A stretch of 64,000 bases of DNA from an uncultured Exiguobacterium sp. (lineage in GTDB: Bacteria; Bacillota; Bacilli; Exiguobacteriales; Exiguobacteriaceae). The stretch covers positions 237,526 through 301,525 of the forward strand of contig CAJYMC010000001.1 in NCBI GenBank assembly GCA_913775715.1. Direction: 5' to 3'. Under the pieces are notes generated by a model. It had not been told where the DNA came from. It saw only the letters and a program-made list of their open reading frames with translations, and searched no databases. The position numbers were made by a program, and so were the translations under genes. How positions within the stretch are numbered: position 1 is the stretch's first letter; each line of letters begins with the position of its first letter. Positions 25,784 to 33,920 of the stretch are shown in pieces.

Positions 25784-26623
25784 ATGACAAAGACAGATCC
25801 TACGTCTATTGAAGCATCGATTCAAACGGATTTTAAGAAAGATATGTCCTACGGGGATTATTTGCAACTAGATCCATTGCTTACGAGTCAACATCGCTTA
25901 TCGGGGCATCATGACGAGATGCTGTTCATCATCATTCATCAAACGAGCGAACTATGGATGAAGCTGATCCTGCATGAGATGCGAGCAGCGACGCAAGCGG
26001 TCGCAAACGATGATCTCGAATCGTCGTTTAAGATGCTCGCACGTATCTCAAAGATTCAGCACCAGTTGATTCAGTCGTGGAATGTCTTGTCGACCTTGAC
26101 CCCTGCCGAATATCTGGAATTCCGTGATGCGCTTGGTCACTCATCCGGTTTCCAATCGTATCAAAACCGCCAAATCGAATTCGCGCTCGGTTTTAAGAAT
26201 GAGCAGATGCTAAAAGTGTATGCGCACGACGAAACGCTCTATCCGATGATGCTAGAAGAATTGAAGACACCAAGTATCTACGACGAAACGATCCGGGCGA
26301 TGGCACGCCATGGGCTACCGATCGACCAATCCGTCCTTGAGCGTGATGTCACGCAAGACTGGACGCCAAATGCGAGCGTCGAAGCAGCTTGGGCGAGTGT
26401 CTATCGGGATGTCGATCGGTACTGGGATCTGTATGAACTTGGTGAAAAACTACTCGATATCGGGAGCCAACAACAGATGTGGCGCTTTAACCACATGAGT
26501 ACCGTCGAACGGATCATCGGACAAAAGCCAGGAACGGGCGGTTCTTCTGGCGTCAGTTATCTACGCCGTGTGCTCGACCACCGGTTCTTCCCGGAACTGT
26601 GGTCAGTCCGCACGACATTATGA
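25784..26623 (+). CDS. kynA: Tryptophan 2,3-dioxygenase
   Basis: A 279-residue haem enzyme that opens the indole ring of L-tryptophan to N-formylkynurenine. Family marks are [39 protein letters not shown] (including the distal His region), [21 protein letters not shown], and the C-terminal [29 protein letters not shown] block containing the proximal haem His. ATG 25784 has AAAGGGG ten bases upstream; ATG 25778 is also possible. It is the third gene of the operon, with kynB following. Confidence 0.96.
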   Translation: MTKTDPTSIEASIQTDFKKDMSYGDYLQLDPLLTSQHRLSGHHDEMLFIIIHQTSELWMKLILHEMRAATQAVANDDLESSFKMLARISKIQHQLIQSWNVLSTLTPAEYLEFRDALGHSSGFQSYQNRQIEFALGFKNEQMLKVYAHDETLYPMMLEELKTPSIYDETIRAMARHGLPIDQSVLERDVTQDWTPNASVEAAWASVYRDVDRYWDLYELGEKLLDIGSQQQMWRFNHMSTVERIIGQKPGTGGSSGVSYLRRVLDHRFFPELWSVRTTL

Positions 26624-26636
26624 GGAGGATGAAGCG

Positions 26637-27260
26637 ATGACACGATGGATTGATGTTTCACAACCACTTGATCGCCACGTCACGACGTGGCCGGGGGATA
26701 CACCGTTTGAAGCAACATTGACATGGAATAAGGCAGACACCGGTTCCGTTAACGTGGGAAAGGTAACGATGAGTCTGCATACTGGCACTCATGTCGACGC
26801 GCCGTTTCATTTTGACGATGCCGGACAAAAAATCATCGACCTTGATCCGGATCTCTATATCGGACATGCGCGCGTCATTTACTTACCAGGTCGTACAGAA
26901 ATCACAGCCGCTGATTTAGATGGCTTTGAGCTAAATGACGTCCAGCGCTTGATCATCAAAACGGATGGTTGGATCGACAAATCAACGTTCCCAGAAACGA
27001 TTCCCGTCTTGACGCCAAGTCTTGCTGAACGTCTCGGCGAACTCGGGATTTCGCTGATTGGTCTCGACTTACCAAGCGTCGATGCGATCGATAGCAAGGA
27101 AATGGCAGCCCATCACGCACTGGCGCAGCATGGAGTCCATATCCTTGAAGGACTCGTTCTCGATGCGATCACGCCTGGTGATTACCACCTCAACGCTGTC
27201 CCACTTCCGCTCGTCGACGGCGACGGTAGTCCCGTCCGTGCCTTACTTCGTCCATACTAA
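26637..27260 (+). CDS. kynB: Kynurenine formamidase
   Basis: A 207-residue cyclase-family metal hydrolase that removes formate from N-formylkynurenine. The metal motif LHTGTHVDAPFHF (HxGTHxD with a later His) is near residue 45, and TWPGD is near the start. GAGGAGG is eight bases before ATG 26637, just after the kynA stop. With kynA and kynU this completes tryptophan to anthranilate plus alanine. The 207-residue length is usual for bacterial KynB. Confidence 0.94.
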   Translation: MTRWIDVSQPLDRHVTTWPGDTPFEATLTWNKADTGSVNVGKVTMSLHTGTHVDAPFHFDDAGQKIIDLDPDLYIGHARVIYLPGRTEITAADLDGFELNDVQRLIIKTDGWIDKSTFPETIPVLTPSLAERLGELGISLIGLDLPSVDAIDSKEMAAHHALAQHGVHILEGLVLDAITPGDYHLNAVPLPLVDGDGSPVRALLRPY

Positions 27261-27299
27261 AAAATCCGTCTAGCAGGCTCTCTGCTGGACGGATTTTTT
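27259..27299. terminator. Bidirectional terminator of the kyn operon
   Basis: CCGTCTAGCAG / CTGCTGGACGG (one U-G pair) flanked by AAAAAA and TTTTTT; it also serves the convergent hydrolase gene. Confidence 0.92.
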
Positions 27300-27300
27300 G

Positions 27301-27939
27301 TTACTTAGGTAGTGGTTCGAACAAATTGGCTTCAATTTGACGAACGACGTGTCCGAGAACCGCAAGCGATGGATCGACCTCGAATCCTTGATCTAGGGAA
27401 TGATTCGCTCCTTCAATGACATCAATCGTCAGTTGTGAGGTACGACACGTTTCAAGTGCTACTTCATCATAAAACTTATCGGCTGTCCCGATGACAAGGA
27501 GTCCAGTTTGCGACGAATTGGCGATTTGTTCGACCACTTCAGTCAGGACGGGTGTTAAGAAGACGAAACGTGCTGTCTGTAGATTCGGCTTAGCAAGCAA
27601 TGCCGCTAGCGGAATTGTTCCTAACGACTTTGCGATGAACTGAACGTTTTCGTATGGATGCGTCGCAAGTACTTCTGAGACGACGGCGTCGACCCGGCGC
27701 GTCATGCACATATTCGATTCTGCGTCTGTCATCGAAAAGAGCTCTTCTGTCACATAGTGAATACAGATGACATCGATGCCTCGTGCTAGTAATGCCATTC
27801 GACTGTAGTAAAAGTAAGGATGATCGTATAGGTACGATGCTCCCGAAATCAAGAAGCAGACCTGTTTGGATCCCATTTGAAAATGATCATATGAAACGTT
27901 CGTCTGATCGACGACAATGGATGATTGTGTAATATGCAT
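27301..27939 (-). CDS. Alpha/beta-hydrolase-like protein
   Basis: A 212-residue protein with the alpha/beta hydrolase order: a CFLISGAS strand/oxyanion region near residue 28, nucleophile-elbow-like FIAKSLGT near residue 105, an acid in GTADKFYD near 157, and His in GANHSLD near 182. The elbow is KSLGT rather than GxSxG, so catalytic activity is plausible but substrate and reaction are unknown. GGAGGGG precedes ATG 27939. It is monocistronic and convergent with the kyn operon. Confidence 0.7.
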   Translation of the reverse strand: MHITQSSIVVDQTNVSYDHFQMGSKQVCFLISGASYLYDHPYFYYSRMALLARGIDVICIHYVTEELFSMTDAESNMCMTRRVDAVVSEVLATHPYENVQFIAKSLGTIPLAALLAKPNLQTARFVFLTPVLTEVVEQIANSSQTGLLVIGTADKFYDEVALETCRTSQLTIDVIEGANHSLDQGFEVDPSLAVLGHVVRQIEANLFEPLPK

Positions 27940-28018
27940 GAAACCCCTCCACGTTTTTTCTAGACTTTACCATTTCAGAGATGGACTGTCATGTTTTTTC
28001 AGCTCTCCCTTATAAACT

Positions 28019-28052
28019 AAAAAAGGCGATGTACCATATTTGGTCATCGCCA
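28019..28052 (-). terminator. Terminator of cydDC
   Basis: Minus-strand GGCGATG...CATCGCC stem (extended by ACC/GGT) followed by at least six T. Confidence 0.88.
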
Positions 28053-28063
28053 ATCCTATATCT

Positions 28064-29773
28064 TTATCCAATCGGAGCGAACACGGACTGTTCGACTTGT
28101 TTTAACTCATAAAATGCCCCTTGTTGCGCCATCAATTCAGCGTACGTTCCGACTTCGATGACTTGACCTTGATCCATGACGATGATTTGATCCATCGCTT
28201 CAAGACCCGCTAACCGGTGGCTAACGAGGACAAGTGTCGCATCCGTTGCTCGTTCAAACAGTCGTGTAAGAATCATCTGTTCCGTCAAAGCATCAACGGA
28301 AGATGTCGGTTCGTCAAGCAAGTAAAGCGAGGCTTCCCGCAAGAGCACACGAGCAATCGCTAGCCGCTGCTTTTCTCCCCCAGACAAGTTCTCTCCTTTT
28401 TCAAACACACGATCACTCAACTCGAACGTCGTTAATCCGACATCATCGAGTGCTTGTCGCATCGCTTCATCCGTCGCTGCTTCGTTTGCGAGCAACAGAT
28501 TGTCGCGAAGCGTTCCATAAAAGTAATGATTCTGTTGCAGCACGACATTTGCATGTTGCCAAAGTCCTTCCGGATCAACCGTCCGACTATCTTGACCAGC
28601 AATCGTTAATCCGTCCGCTGGATACATCCGTAACATCAATTGGAGTAACGTGGATTTACCGGAACCACTCGCCCCGACGATCGCCGTCTTCTTGCCGGCA
28701 GGAATCGAGACGGTGACGTCACGTAAGACCGGACGCGGTGCATCAGGGAACGTGAATGCCAACGCGTTCGTTTCAAAGGATGGTGCCTGATTGAGAACAA
28801 ACGTGTCATAAGTTGGCTCTTCTTGCTCGGTCACGACTTCATCAAGTCGTTTCGCAGCATGCCGGCTATCTTCGAAAAAGCCCGGTAAAATCGCCATCGG
28901 TGCCGCATTCTCAAAGACCGTCAACGATGTCATGACGAGTAAAGCGAGGAAGACACCTTCGAGTTGTCCGCTCGCGACGAGATAGGCACCGACACCCAAA
29001 ACGAGCCAGGAGATGATCAGCGTCACCATCGTATTCAATGCCAAGTTCGAGACGGCATGTAACCCATTCCGTTTTTCTTCTTCGACATACCGTTTCGCGA
29101 CGGCATTCAAGTCCTGTTCTTTTTGATCAAGTTGCTGGTAAATCTTCAAATCACGATAGCCTTGGAACAACTCTGTCACTTCTGTCGACAGATCACCACG
29201 GCGGACACGAACCGAACGTGCGAAACGCTGTTCACGGTACGCAAACCATCCTGGAATCAAAAAGCCAGTCAGAATCAGACCAAGCAATAACAGTCCAGCA
29301 ATTGTCCACGAGAAGAAACTGACGAAAAAGATCGTACAGAAGAAGACAAGCAACAAGACGATTGGTGGATAGAGGACGCGTAAGAACGTATTTTGCAGGC
29401 TCTCGACATCTCCGACGATCCGGGCAAGTAAGTCCCCACTCCGGTATTTACCGAAGATACCAGGTGCGAGCGGCTCGAGTCGACGGTAAAACGACGTCCG
29501 GATATCACTGAGGATCGTAAACGTCGCCCGGTGCGAATAATAGCGTTCCGCATATCGACTGACGGCGCGCGTCAGACTCGACACTTTTTGCAGGGCAATC
29601 AAGACGGCGAGCGTCTGGATCGGTGGCAACAAGGCTGCTTTTGAAATGAGGTAACCACTTGCTGCGAATAACCCGACCGCCGTCACTCCAGCGAGGACAC
29701 CGAAGAAGATCGACCAGGCGATATCGCGTTTTTGATGCACCATCAAACGAAAGATTCCTAGTAGTTCCTTCAT
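28064..29773 (-). CDS. cydC: ABC exporter subunit CydC
   Basis: A 569-residue fused membrane and ATPase half-transporter. Residues 1-310 carry six helices, and the ATPase follows with Walker A GASGSGKST near 367, signature LSGGEKQR near 470 and Walker B SLYLLDEPTS. With CydD it forms the exporter needed for cytochrome bd assembly; E. coli CydDC is linked to thiol/haem handling. The ATG overlaps the cydD stop by four bases, so translation is coupled. Assignment of the C versus D role rests on order and similarity. Confidence 0.92.
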   Translation of the reverse strand: MKELLGIFRLMVHQKRDIAWSIFFGVLAGVTAVGLFAASGYLISKAALLPPIQTLAVLIALQKVSSLTRAVSRYAERYYSHRATFTILSDIRTSFYRRLEPLAPGIFGKYRSGDLLARIVGDVESLQNTFLRVLYPPIVLLLVFFCTIFFVSFFSWTIAGLLLLGLILTGFLIPGWFAYREQRFARSVRVRRGDLSTEVTELFQGYRDLKIYQQLDQKEQDLNAVAKRYVEEEKRNGLHAVSNLALNTMVTLIISWLVLGVGAYLVASGQLEGVFLALLVMTSLTVFENAAPMAILPGFFEDSRHAAKRLDEVVTEQEEPTYDTFVLNQAPSFETNALAFTFPDAPRPVLRDVTVSIPAGKKTAIVGASGSGKSTLLQLMLRMYPADGLTIAGQDSRTVDPEGLWQHANVVLQQNHYFYGTLRDNLLLANEAATDEAMRQALDDVGLTTFELSDRVFEKGENLSGGEKQRLAIARVLLREASLYLLDEPTSSVDALTEQMILTRLFERATDATLVLVSHRLAGLEAMDQIIVMDQGQVIEVGTYAELMAQQGAFYELKQVEQSVFAPIG

Positions 29774-31500
29774 CGTGTTTCCTCCCCTCTCTGGACGCTA
29801 CGCATCCGAGCATACTCCGAATCACGTCCAAGTAGTTCATCGTGCGTACCACGATCGACGATTCGTCCGCCGTCGAGGACGACGATTTGATCTGAGCGCT
29901 CGATTGTATGCAGGCGGTGTGCGACAGTGATGACTGTCGCGGTTTGTCCAAGCTGTTCGATCGCTTGTTGGAGCAGTCGCTCCGTTTTGACGTCGAGTCC
30001 TGTCGTCGGTTCATCAAAGACGATGACGTTCGGTCGTTTCAAGAACGCTCGTGCCAACGCAACGCGCTGTTTCTCGCCACCTGATAGACCACGTCCGCCC
30101 TCTCCAATTACTGTGTCAATCCCTTCAGGTAACGTCGCAATCAACTCCTCGAGTCCTGCCGCCTGCGCCGCCTCAAAGATCTCTTCCGGCGTCGCTTGAC
30201 GGAGTTCACCGATCGCAATGTTTTCTGCCAGCGTTCCGGCATACAGATACGGATGTTGCGAGATGTAGCTCAACTGACGGAACCAGCTCGCTTCCGCCAC
30301 CTGACTGCGCTCGATCCCGTCAAGCAGAATCCGTCCTTCTTTTGGATCCGCGAGTCCGGCAATCAACTGCAAGACAGTCGACTTACCGGCACCACTGCGA
30401 CCGATCAACGCCACCTTTTGATACGGTTCGATCGCAAGTGTCACGTCTTGTAAGGCAAAGCGTCCTTCTTGATACGTAAAATCAACTTCATCCAAGACGA
30501 TTCGTGGTGGACGGTTCATCGAAAGTTCTGATTGCCCAAAGGCAACAGGACGATCGTCTGCTGTTAGTTCGGCTGCGATCTGTTTCGCTGCCGCGATACT
30601 ACCTCGTCCAGTATGGAAGGCAGCTCCCATCTCTTTTAAGGCAAGATAGTATTCTGGTGCCAACACGAGCATCAAGAACGCCGGGATGAAGGTAATGCTT
30701 TGGAACAAAATCAAGCGCAGACTGACTTCAAGTGCAATCATTCCCATGCTGAGCATCGAGATGAACTCAAGCATCAACGACGACAAGAAGGCGAGCTTCA
30801 AGACCGTTAACGTCGCATCTCGGAAATCAAGACTACTTTTTTCGATGACGTCACGTTGCCGTTTCGCACGACCAAATAACTTCAAGGTCGTCAGTCCTTG
30901 CAACGTATCAAGGAACGTTCCCGAGAATGCCGTCATCTTCTCGAGTTGAGCATCCGCCCGCTTTTGCGTCATGATGCCGATGATGATGTAGAACAACGGA
31001 ATGAACGGTGCCGTGATCATCATGACGAGACCGGTGATCCAGTCATAGCTGAATGCCGCGATCAAGACCATCAAGGGAACGATTGTCGTCTGGACAACCT
31101 TCGGCAAGTACTGACTGTAGTAGCTGTCCATCTCGTCTACAGCGTCGAGCAAGACACTGACCTTCTGTCCCGCTTGCCCTTGTAGCATCATCTCGACCGA
31201 ACGACCTGTGTATTTCGCGACGAGTGCTTCCCGAAGCGCCTGCTTCATGTGTGCCGATAACGTCGTACCGAGACGACCGTTCCAATACGTCACGGCGACC
31301 CGGAGCAACAGCATCCCGAGGACGACGAGTAGTAACGGAATGACGGCTTCAAACGGTTGTTTTTTCAAGAAAATCCGATCGACCGTCAACACGATACCGT
31401 ACGATTGACCGACGACCGCAACCCCCATTAGGAAAGCTGCAATAATGAATTGAATGAGAATACTGCGTGGAATCTGGACGATTCCTTTTAATGGATTCAT
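29770..31500 (-). CDS. cydD: ABC exporter subunit CydD
   Basis: A 576-residue ABC half-transporter with an N-terminal six-helix domain (first helix LIQFIIAAFLMGVAVVGQS) and a C-terminal ATPase: Walker A GRSGAGKST, signature LSGGEKQRVALARAF, Walker B VIVFDEPTTGLD. ATG 31500 has AAAGGACG upstream; the longer frame to 31647 runs through the promoter and is rejected. A Rex-like operator lies 38-51 bases upstream of the start. No cydA or cydB is in the window, so the oxidase genes must be elsewhere. Confidence 0.92.
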   Translation of the reverse strand: MNPLKGIVQIPRSILIQFIIAAFLMGVAVVGQSYGIVLTVDRIFLKKQPFEAVIPLLLVVLGMLLLRVAVTYWNGRLGTTLSAHMKQALREALVAKYTGRSVEMMLQGQAGQKVSVLLDAVDEMDSYYSQYLPKVVQTTIVPLMVLIAAFSYDWITGLVMMITAPFIPLFYIIIGIMTQKRADAQLEKMTAFSGTFLDTLQGLTTLKLFGRAKRQRDVIEKSSLDFRDATLTVLKLAFLSSLMLEFISMLSMGMIALEVSLRLILFQSITFIPAFLMLVLAPEYYLALKEMGAAFHTGRGSIAAAKQIAAELTADDRPVAFGQSELSMNRPPRIVLDEVDFTYQEGRFALQDVTLAIEPYQKVALIGRSGAGKSTVLQLIAGLADPKEGRILLDGIERSQVAEASWFRQLSYISQHPYLYAGTLAENIAIGELRQATPEEIFEAAQAAGLEELIATLPEGIDTVIGEGGRGLSGGEKQRVALARAFLKRPNVIVFDEPTTGLDVKTERLLQQAIEQLGQTATVITVAHRLHTIERSDQIVVLDGGRIVDRGTHDELLGRDSEYARMRSVQRGEETR

Positions 31501-31513
31501 ATACAAACGTCCT

Positions 31514-31570
31514 TTCACAAAGTGTGAACGACTTTTAGTGAATATTTTCACATATCGTACATTTAGTATA
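31514..31570 (-). promoter_or_regulatory. cydD control region with Rex-like site
   Basis: GTGAA-tatt-TTCAC (31538-31551) fits the Rex consensus TTGTGAA-N4-TTCACAA in its core. Upstream on the minus strand TATACT (31570-31565) is a fair -10. A second palindrome TTCACA-aag-TGTGAA (31514-31528) abuts the ribosome site. NADH/redox control as in Bacillus cydABCD is inferred. Confidence 0.65.
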
Positions 31571-31640
31571 CCGAATCCGGAACGGGGATGCCATGCAGAT
31601 GCTGTCGAAAAGGTGTGACGGTTTTGTGAGAGCATATGAC

Positions 31641-31684
31641 TCGACAATTCTTTCGAATAAAACTATTATGGATATACATTATCC
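31641..31684 (+). promoter_or_regulatory. Promoter and inverted repeat of the Rrf2 gene
   Basis: TCGACA (31641-31646), 17 bases, TATTAT (31664-31669), followed at once by GGATA-tacat-TATCC (31670-31684) over the expected start point, a likely autoregulatory operator. Confidence 0.6.
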
Positions 31685-31708
31685 ACGTTTAACGAAAGGA
31701 GATTTCTC

Positions 31709-32191
31709 ATGCAAATGAAAACCGGGGTCGAGCAATCCGTCTATGCGATGTTGCTTTTGACCTTCCTTCCGGATCGCGCTGTGTTGCCCGGTGAATTCAT
31801 CAGCCAGCAACTCGGTGCCTCGCCGACTTATTTTCAAAAGCTCTTACGAAAACTCGTCCAGGCGGATCTGTTGTATTCCGTACCGGGTGTCAAAGGCGGC
31901 TTTCGCTTACGGCGTCCGGCAGACGAAATTCAAATCTTTGACGTCTATCAAGCAATCGAGGGCAAACAGACGTTGTATGCGTCAAGCGGTGTCTTTGAGG
32001 ATTTGATGGGAATTCAGGAACAGGAAATCGGTCTACTCTCGAATCTAATGACAGAGGCGGAAGACGCATGGCAATCGACGTTGAAGCGCGAATCGATTGG
32101 CTCGATCCGTCAAGCAATCGATGCCTCCTGTCCACCAGAACATTTAGAACGGCTGCATGCGTTAATCACAGACCGGATGATGACACTTTAA
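31709..32191 (+). CDS. Rrf2 family transcriptional regulator
   Basis: A 160-residue winged-helix regulator. The N-terminal pattern GVEQSVYAMLLLTFLP, then ISQQLGASPTYFQKLLRKLVQADLLYSVPGVKGGFRLRRP, is the Rrf2 DNA-binding domain with its GG wing. The family's three-Cys iron-sulfur loop is absent; only one Cys occurs, near residue 144, so it is a cluster-free type as in CymR/YwnA. AAAGGAG precedes ATG 31709. It is divergent from cydDC and 22 bases upstream of a SnoaL-like gene. Confidence 0.88.
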   Translation: MQMKTGVEQSVYAMLLLTFLPDRAVLPGEFISQQLGASPTYFQKLLRKLVQADLLYSVPGVKGGFRLRRPADEIQIFDVYQAIEGKQTLYASSGVFEDLMGIQEQEIGLLSNLMTEAEDAWQSTLKRESIGSIRQAIDASCPPEHLERLHALITDRMMTL

Positions 32192-32213
32192 TGAACAGAA
32201 AGAGGTTTTTACT

Positions 32214-32582
32214 ATGGTATTAAATCGTTATTTTGACTTATTCGACGCGTCACGCACAGACGCACAAGCTTTTGAGGATCTCGTTTCCTTATTCACGACA
32301 GACATCACGTTCATCCTGAACGGACAACCAAAGCACGGGATCGACGCTTGGAAACAGTTCGTCCGTCATGTGTTCACGGCGAATCAGGATATTAAGCACA
32401 TGTACGCAGGCTGGGAAGAAACAACACCCGGAACGTACGAAACACGCTGGGCAGTTTGCGGGAAACGGGCAGACGGTAGTGTCTTCACGCAAGACGGAAA
32501 AGATATCGCACGTCTCGATGAAAACGGACGAATCGCTTACCTGGAGAACGTTCCAGATGATCCGACGATGTTCCGTTCATAA
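32214..32582 (+). CDS. SnoaL-like (NTF2-fold) protein
   Basis: A 122-residue cone-shaped alpha+beta protein of the SnoaL/NTF2 superfamily: an N-terminal helix (NRYFDLFDASRTDAQAFEDLVSLF), then DITFILNGQPKHGIDAWKQFV and the strands ending DIARLDENGRIAYLENVPDDP. Members are small-molecule isomerases or hydrolases, or non-catalytic binding proteins. GAGG is upstream of ATG 32214. Co-transcribed with the Rrf2 gene, which suggests it is that regulator's effector gene; the substrate is unknown. Confidence 0.8.
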   Translation: MVLNRYFDLFDASRTDAQAFEDLVSLFTTDITFILNGQPKHGIDAWKQFVRHVFTANQDIKHMYAGWEETTPGTYETRWAVCGKRADGSVFTQDGKDIARLDENGRIAYLENVPDDPTMFRS

Positions 32583-32600
32583 GATTGCTTTTAAACAACG

Positions 32601-32638
32601 AAAACCTGTGTTCCGCGCAAGCAGAACACAGATTTTTT
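32601..32638. terminator. Bidirectional terminator
   Basis: CTGTGTTC-10 nt-GAACACAG with A and T runs; it ends the Rrf2 operon and the small minus-strand gene that follows. Confidence 0.88.
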
Positions 32639-32643
32639 GGTAT

Positions 32644-32811
32644 TTAGCGCTTTAGTACGAGTCGTTTCAACAAATAGCCTGTGATGACAAGTAATGACGC
32701 AATGGCGAAATAGACCATGTAGATCAACAAGTCCGGCGCAAATCGTGACACGATGTACGTCATTACAACGACAGCCGTATAGAGCAACAAAAATAGACTG
32801 ATGTGCTTCAA
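32644..32811 (-). CDS. Small two-helix membrane protein, TTG start
   Basis: A 55-residue frame on the minus strand: the N-terminal KHISLFLLLYTAVVVMTYIV helix, then DLLIYMVYFAIASLLVITGY, ending in a basic tail KRLVLKR. TTG 32811 has AAGGGGAG eight bases upstream. The gene fits exactly between the Rrf2-operon terminator and the YpfJ gene and shows coding-like codon use. No family is recognised. Confidence 0.65.
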   Translation of the reverse strand: MKHISLFLLLYTAVVVMTYIVSRFAPDLLIYMVYFAIASLLVITGYLLKRLVLKR

Positions 32812-32894
32812 CTTCGACACTCCCCTTTAAATCCTTCCCTCTTCTTTACGGAAACGACTGGAAGATGTTTCAAAAGGTCTGTCGTTACTTCGTT

Positions 32895-33737
32895 TTATAG
32901 ATTCTTCGCTTTAAATGTATCTCCGCCTTCGATCGTGCCGTTATCAAAACCTTTTTGGAACCAACGTTCTCGTTGCATTGATGTGCCATGGGTGAAACTT
33001 TCCGGTACGACATATCCTTGTCCCTTCTCTTGTAACGTATCATCCCCGACAGCATTCGCTGCCGTCAACGCTTCTTCAAGATCGCCTTCTTCGAGCAAGT
33101 TTTCGCCTTGCGCATGATGCGCCCAGACGCCGGCATAATAATCGGCCTGTAACTCGAATCGAACGAGGTACTTGTTGAACTTCTCCTCACTCATTTGCTC
33201 TCGAAGTGGCATGATCTCGTCCGACTTTCCAAGTAACGTCTGGACATGGTGTCCGACTTCGTGCGCAATGACATAAGCCATCGCAAAATCGCCCGGTGCC
33301 CCGTACTTCGTCTGCAGTTCATCATAAAAGCTTAAATCAATGTATAATTTTTGATCACCGGGACAATAAAAGGGACCGACGGACTTCCCTGCTTGTCCGC
33401 AAGCCGAACTGACTTGATCCGTATATAAGACGAGCTTTGGTTCTTTGTAAGTCTTACCATCTTCTTTGAATTCTTTCGTCCAGACCCGTTCCGTATCTGC
33501 TAAGACGACGGAGACGAAGTCCGCTGCTTCTTTTTCCTGTGCTGTTTCTTCGTACGTCGCATTTTGCTGATCCCCGCCGGTTAAGTCTCCGAGTAATTCA
33601 GCTGGATTACCGCCCATCAAAGTGATGACGATCAGCAGGATGATCCCGACACCACCACCGATGCCGGCAATTCCTTTCCCGCCCATTCCCCGTCGATCCT
33701 CAACGTTTGAACTCCGTTCTCTTCCCTTCCATTTCAT
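32895..33737 (-). CDS. YpfJ-type neutral zinc metallopeptidase
   Basis: A 280-residue membrane-anchored peptidase of the YpfJ/KPN_02809 family. The start KWKGRERSSNVEDRRG is typical; one helix at about residues 26-43 anchors it, then a low-complexity linker, then the catalytic domain with VIAHEVGHHVQTLLG (HExGHH zinc motif) and ELQADYYAGVWAH giving the third ligand. GAGGAAAG precedes ATG 33737. It is transcribed alone. The natural substrate is unknown. Confidence 0.9.
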   Translation of the reverse strand: MKWKGRERSSNVEDRRGMGGKGIAGIGGGVGIILLIVITLMGGNPAELLGDLTGGDQQNATYEETAQEKEAADFVSVVLADTERVWTKEFKEDGKTYKEPKLVLYTDQVSSACGQAGKSVGPFYCPGDQKLYIDLSFYDELQTKYGAPGDFAMAYVIAHEVGHHVQTLLGKSDEIMPLREQMSEEKFNKYLVRFELQADYYAGVWAHHAQGENLLEEGDLEEALTAANAVGDDTLQEKGQGYVVPESFTHGTSMQRERWFQKGFDNGTIEGGDTFKAKNL

Positions 33738-33920
33738 GCGCTTTCCTCCTACTCGTTTCGTTGTAGGTCTTTACCCGAAAGCATTCGTCCGTAACGCTCC
33801 GTCTTAGGATGGACGTTCCTTCTCGTATTCATTGCTAAAATAAGTACATCCATTTCTAGGAATATCGCCCTCCTGTAGAGAAGAAGTTCAGCACGGATTT
33901 TCGCAGAAAGGAGCTGTCCG
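33738..33920. other. Divergent intergenic region, no RNA element seen
   Basis: This gap must hold promoters for the peptidase (minus) and the giant membrane protein (plus). On the minus strand GTTACG-N13-GGGTAA near 33770-33800 weakly resembles a sigma-B promoter. Otherwise I see no inverted repeat or riboswitch. Confidence 0.3.

Noticed and set aside
31501-31647. 49-residue N-terminal extension of CydD
   Set aside because: It runs through the Rex-like site and promoter and lacks a ribosome site; ATG 31500 has AAAGGACG and gives the normal CydD start.
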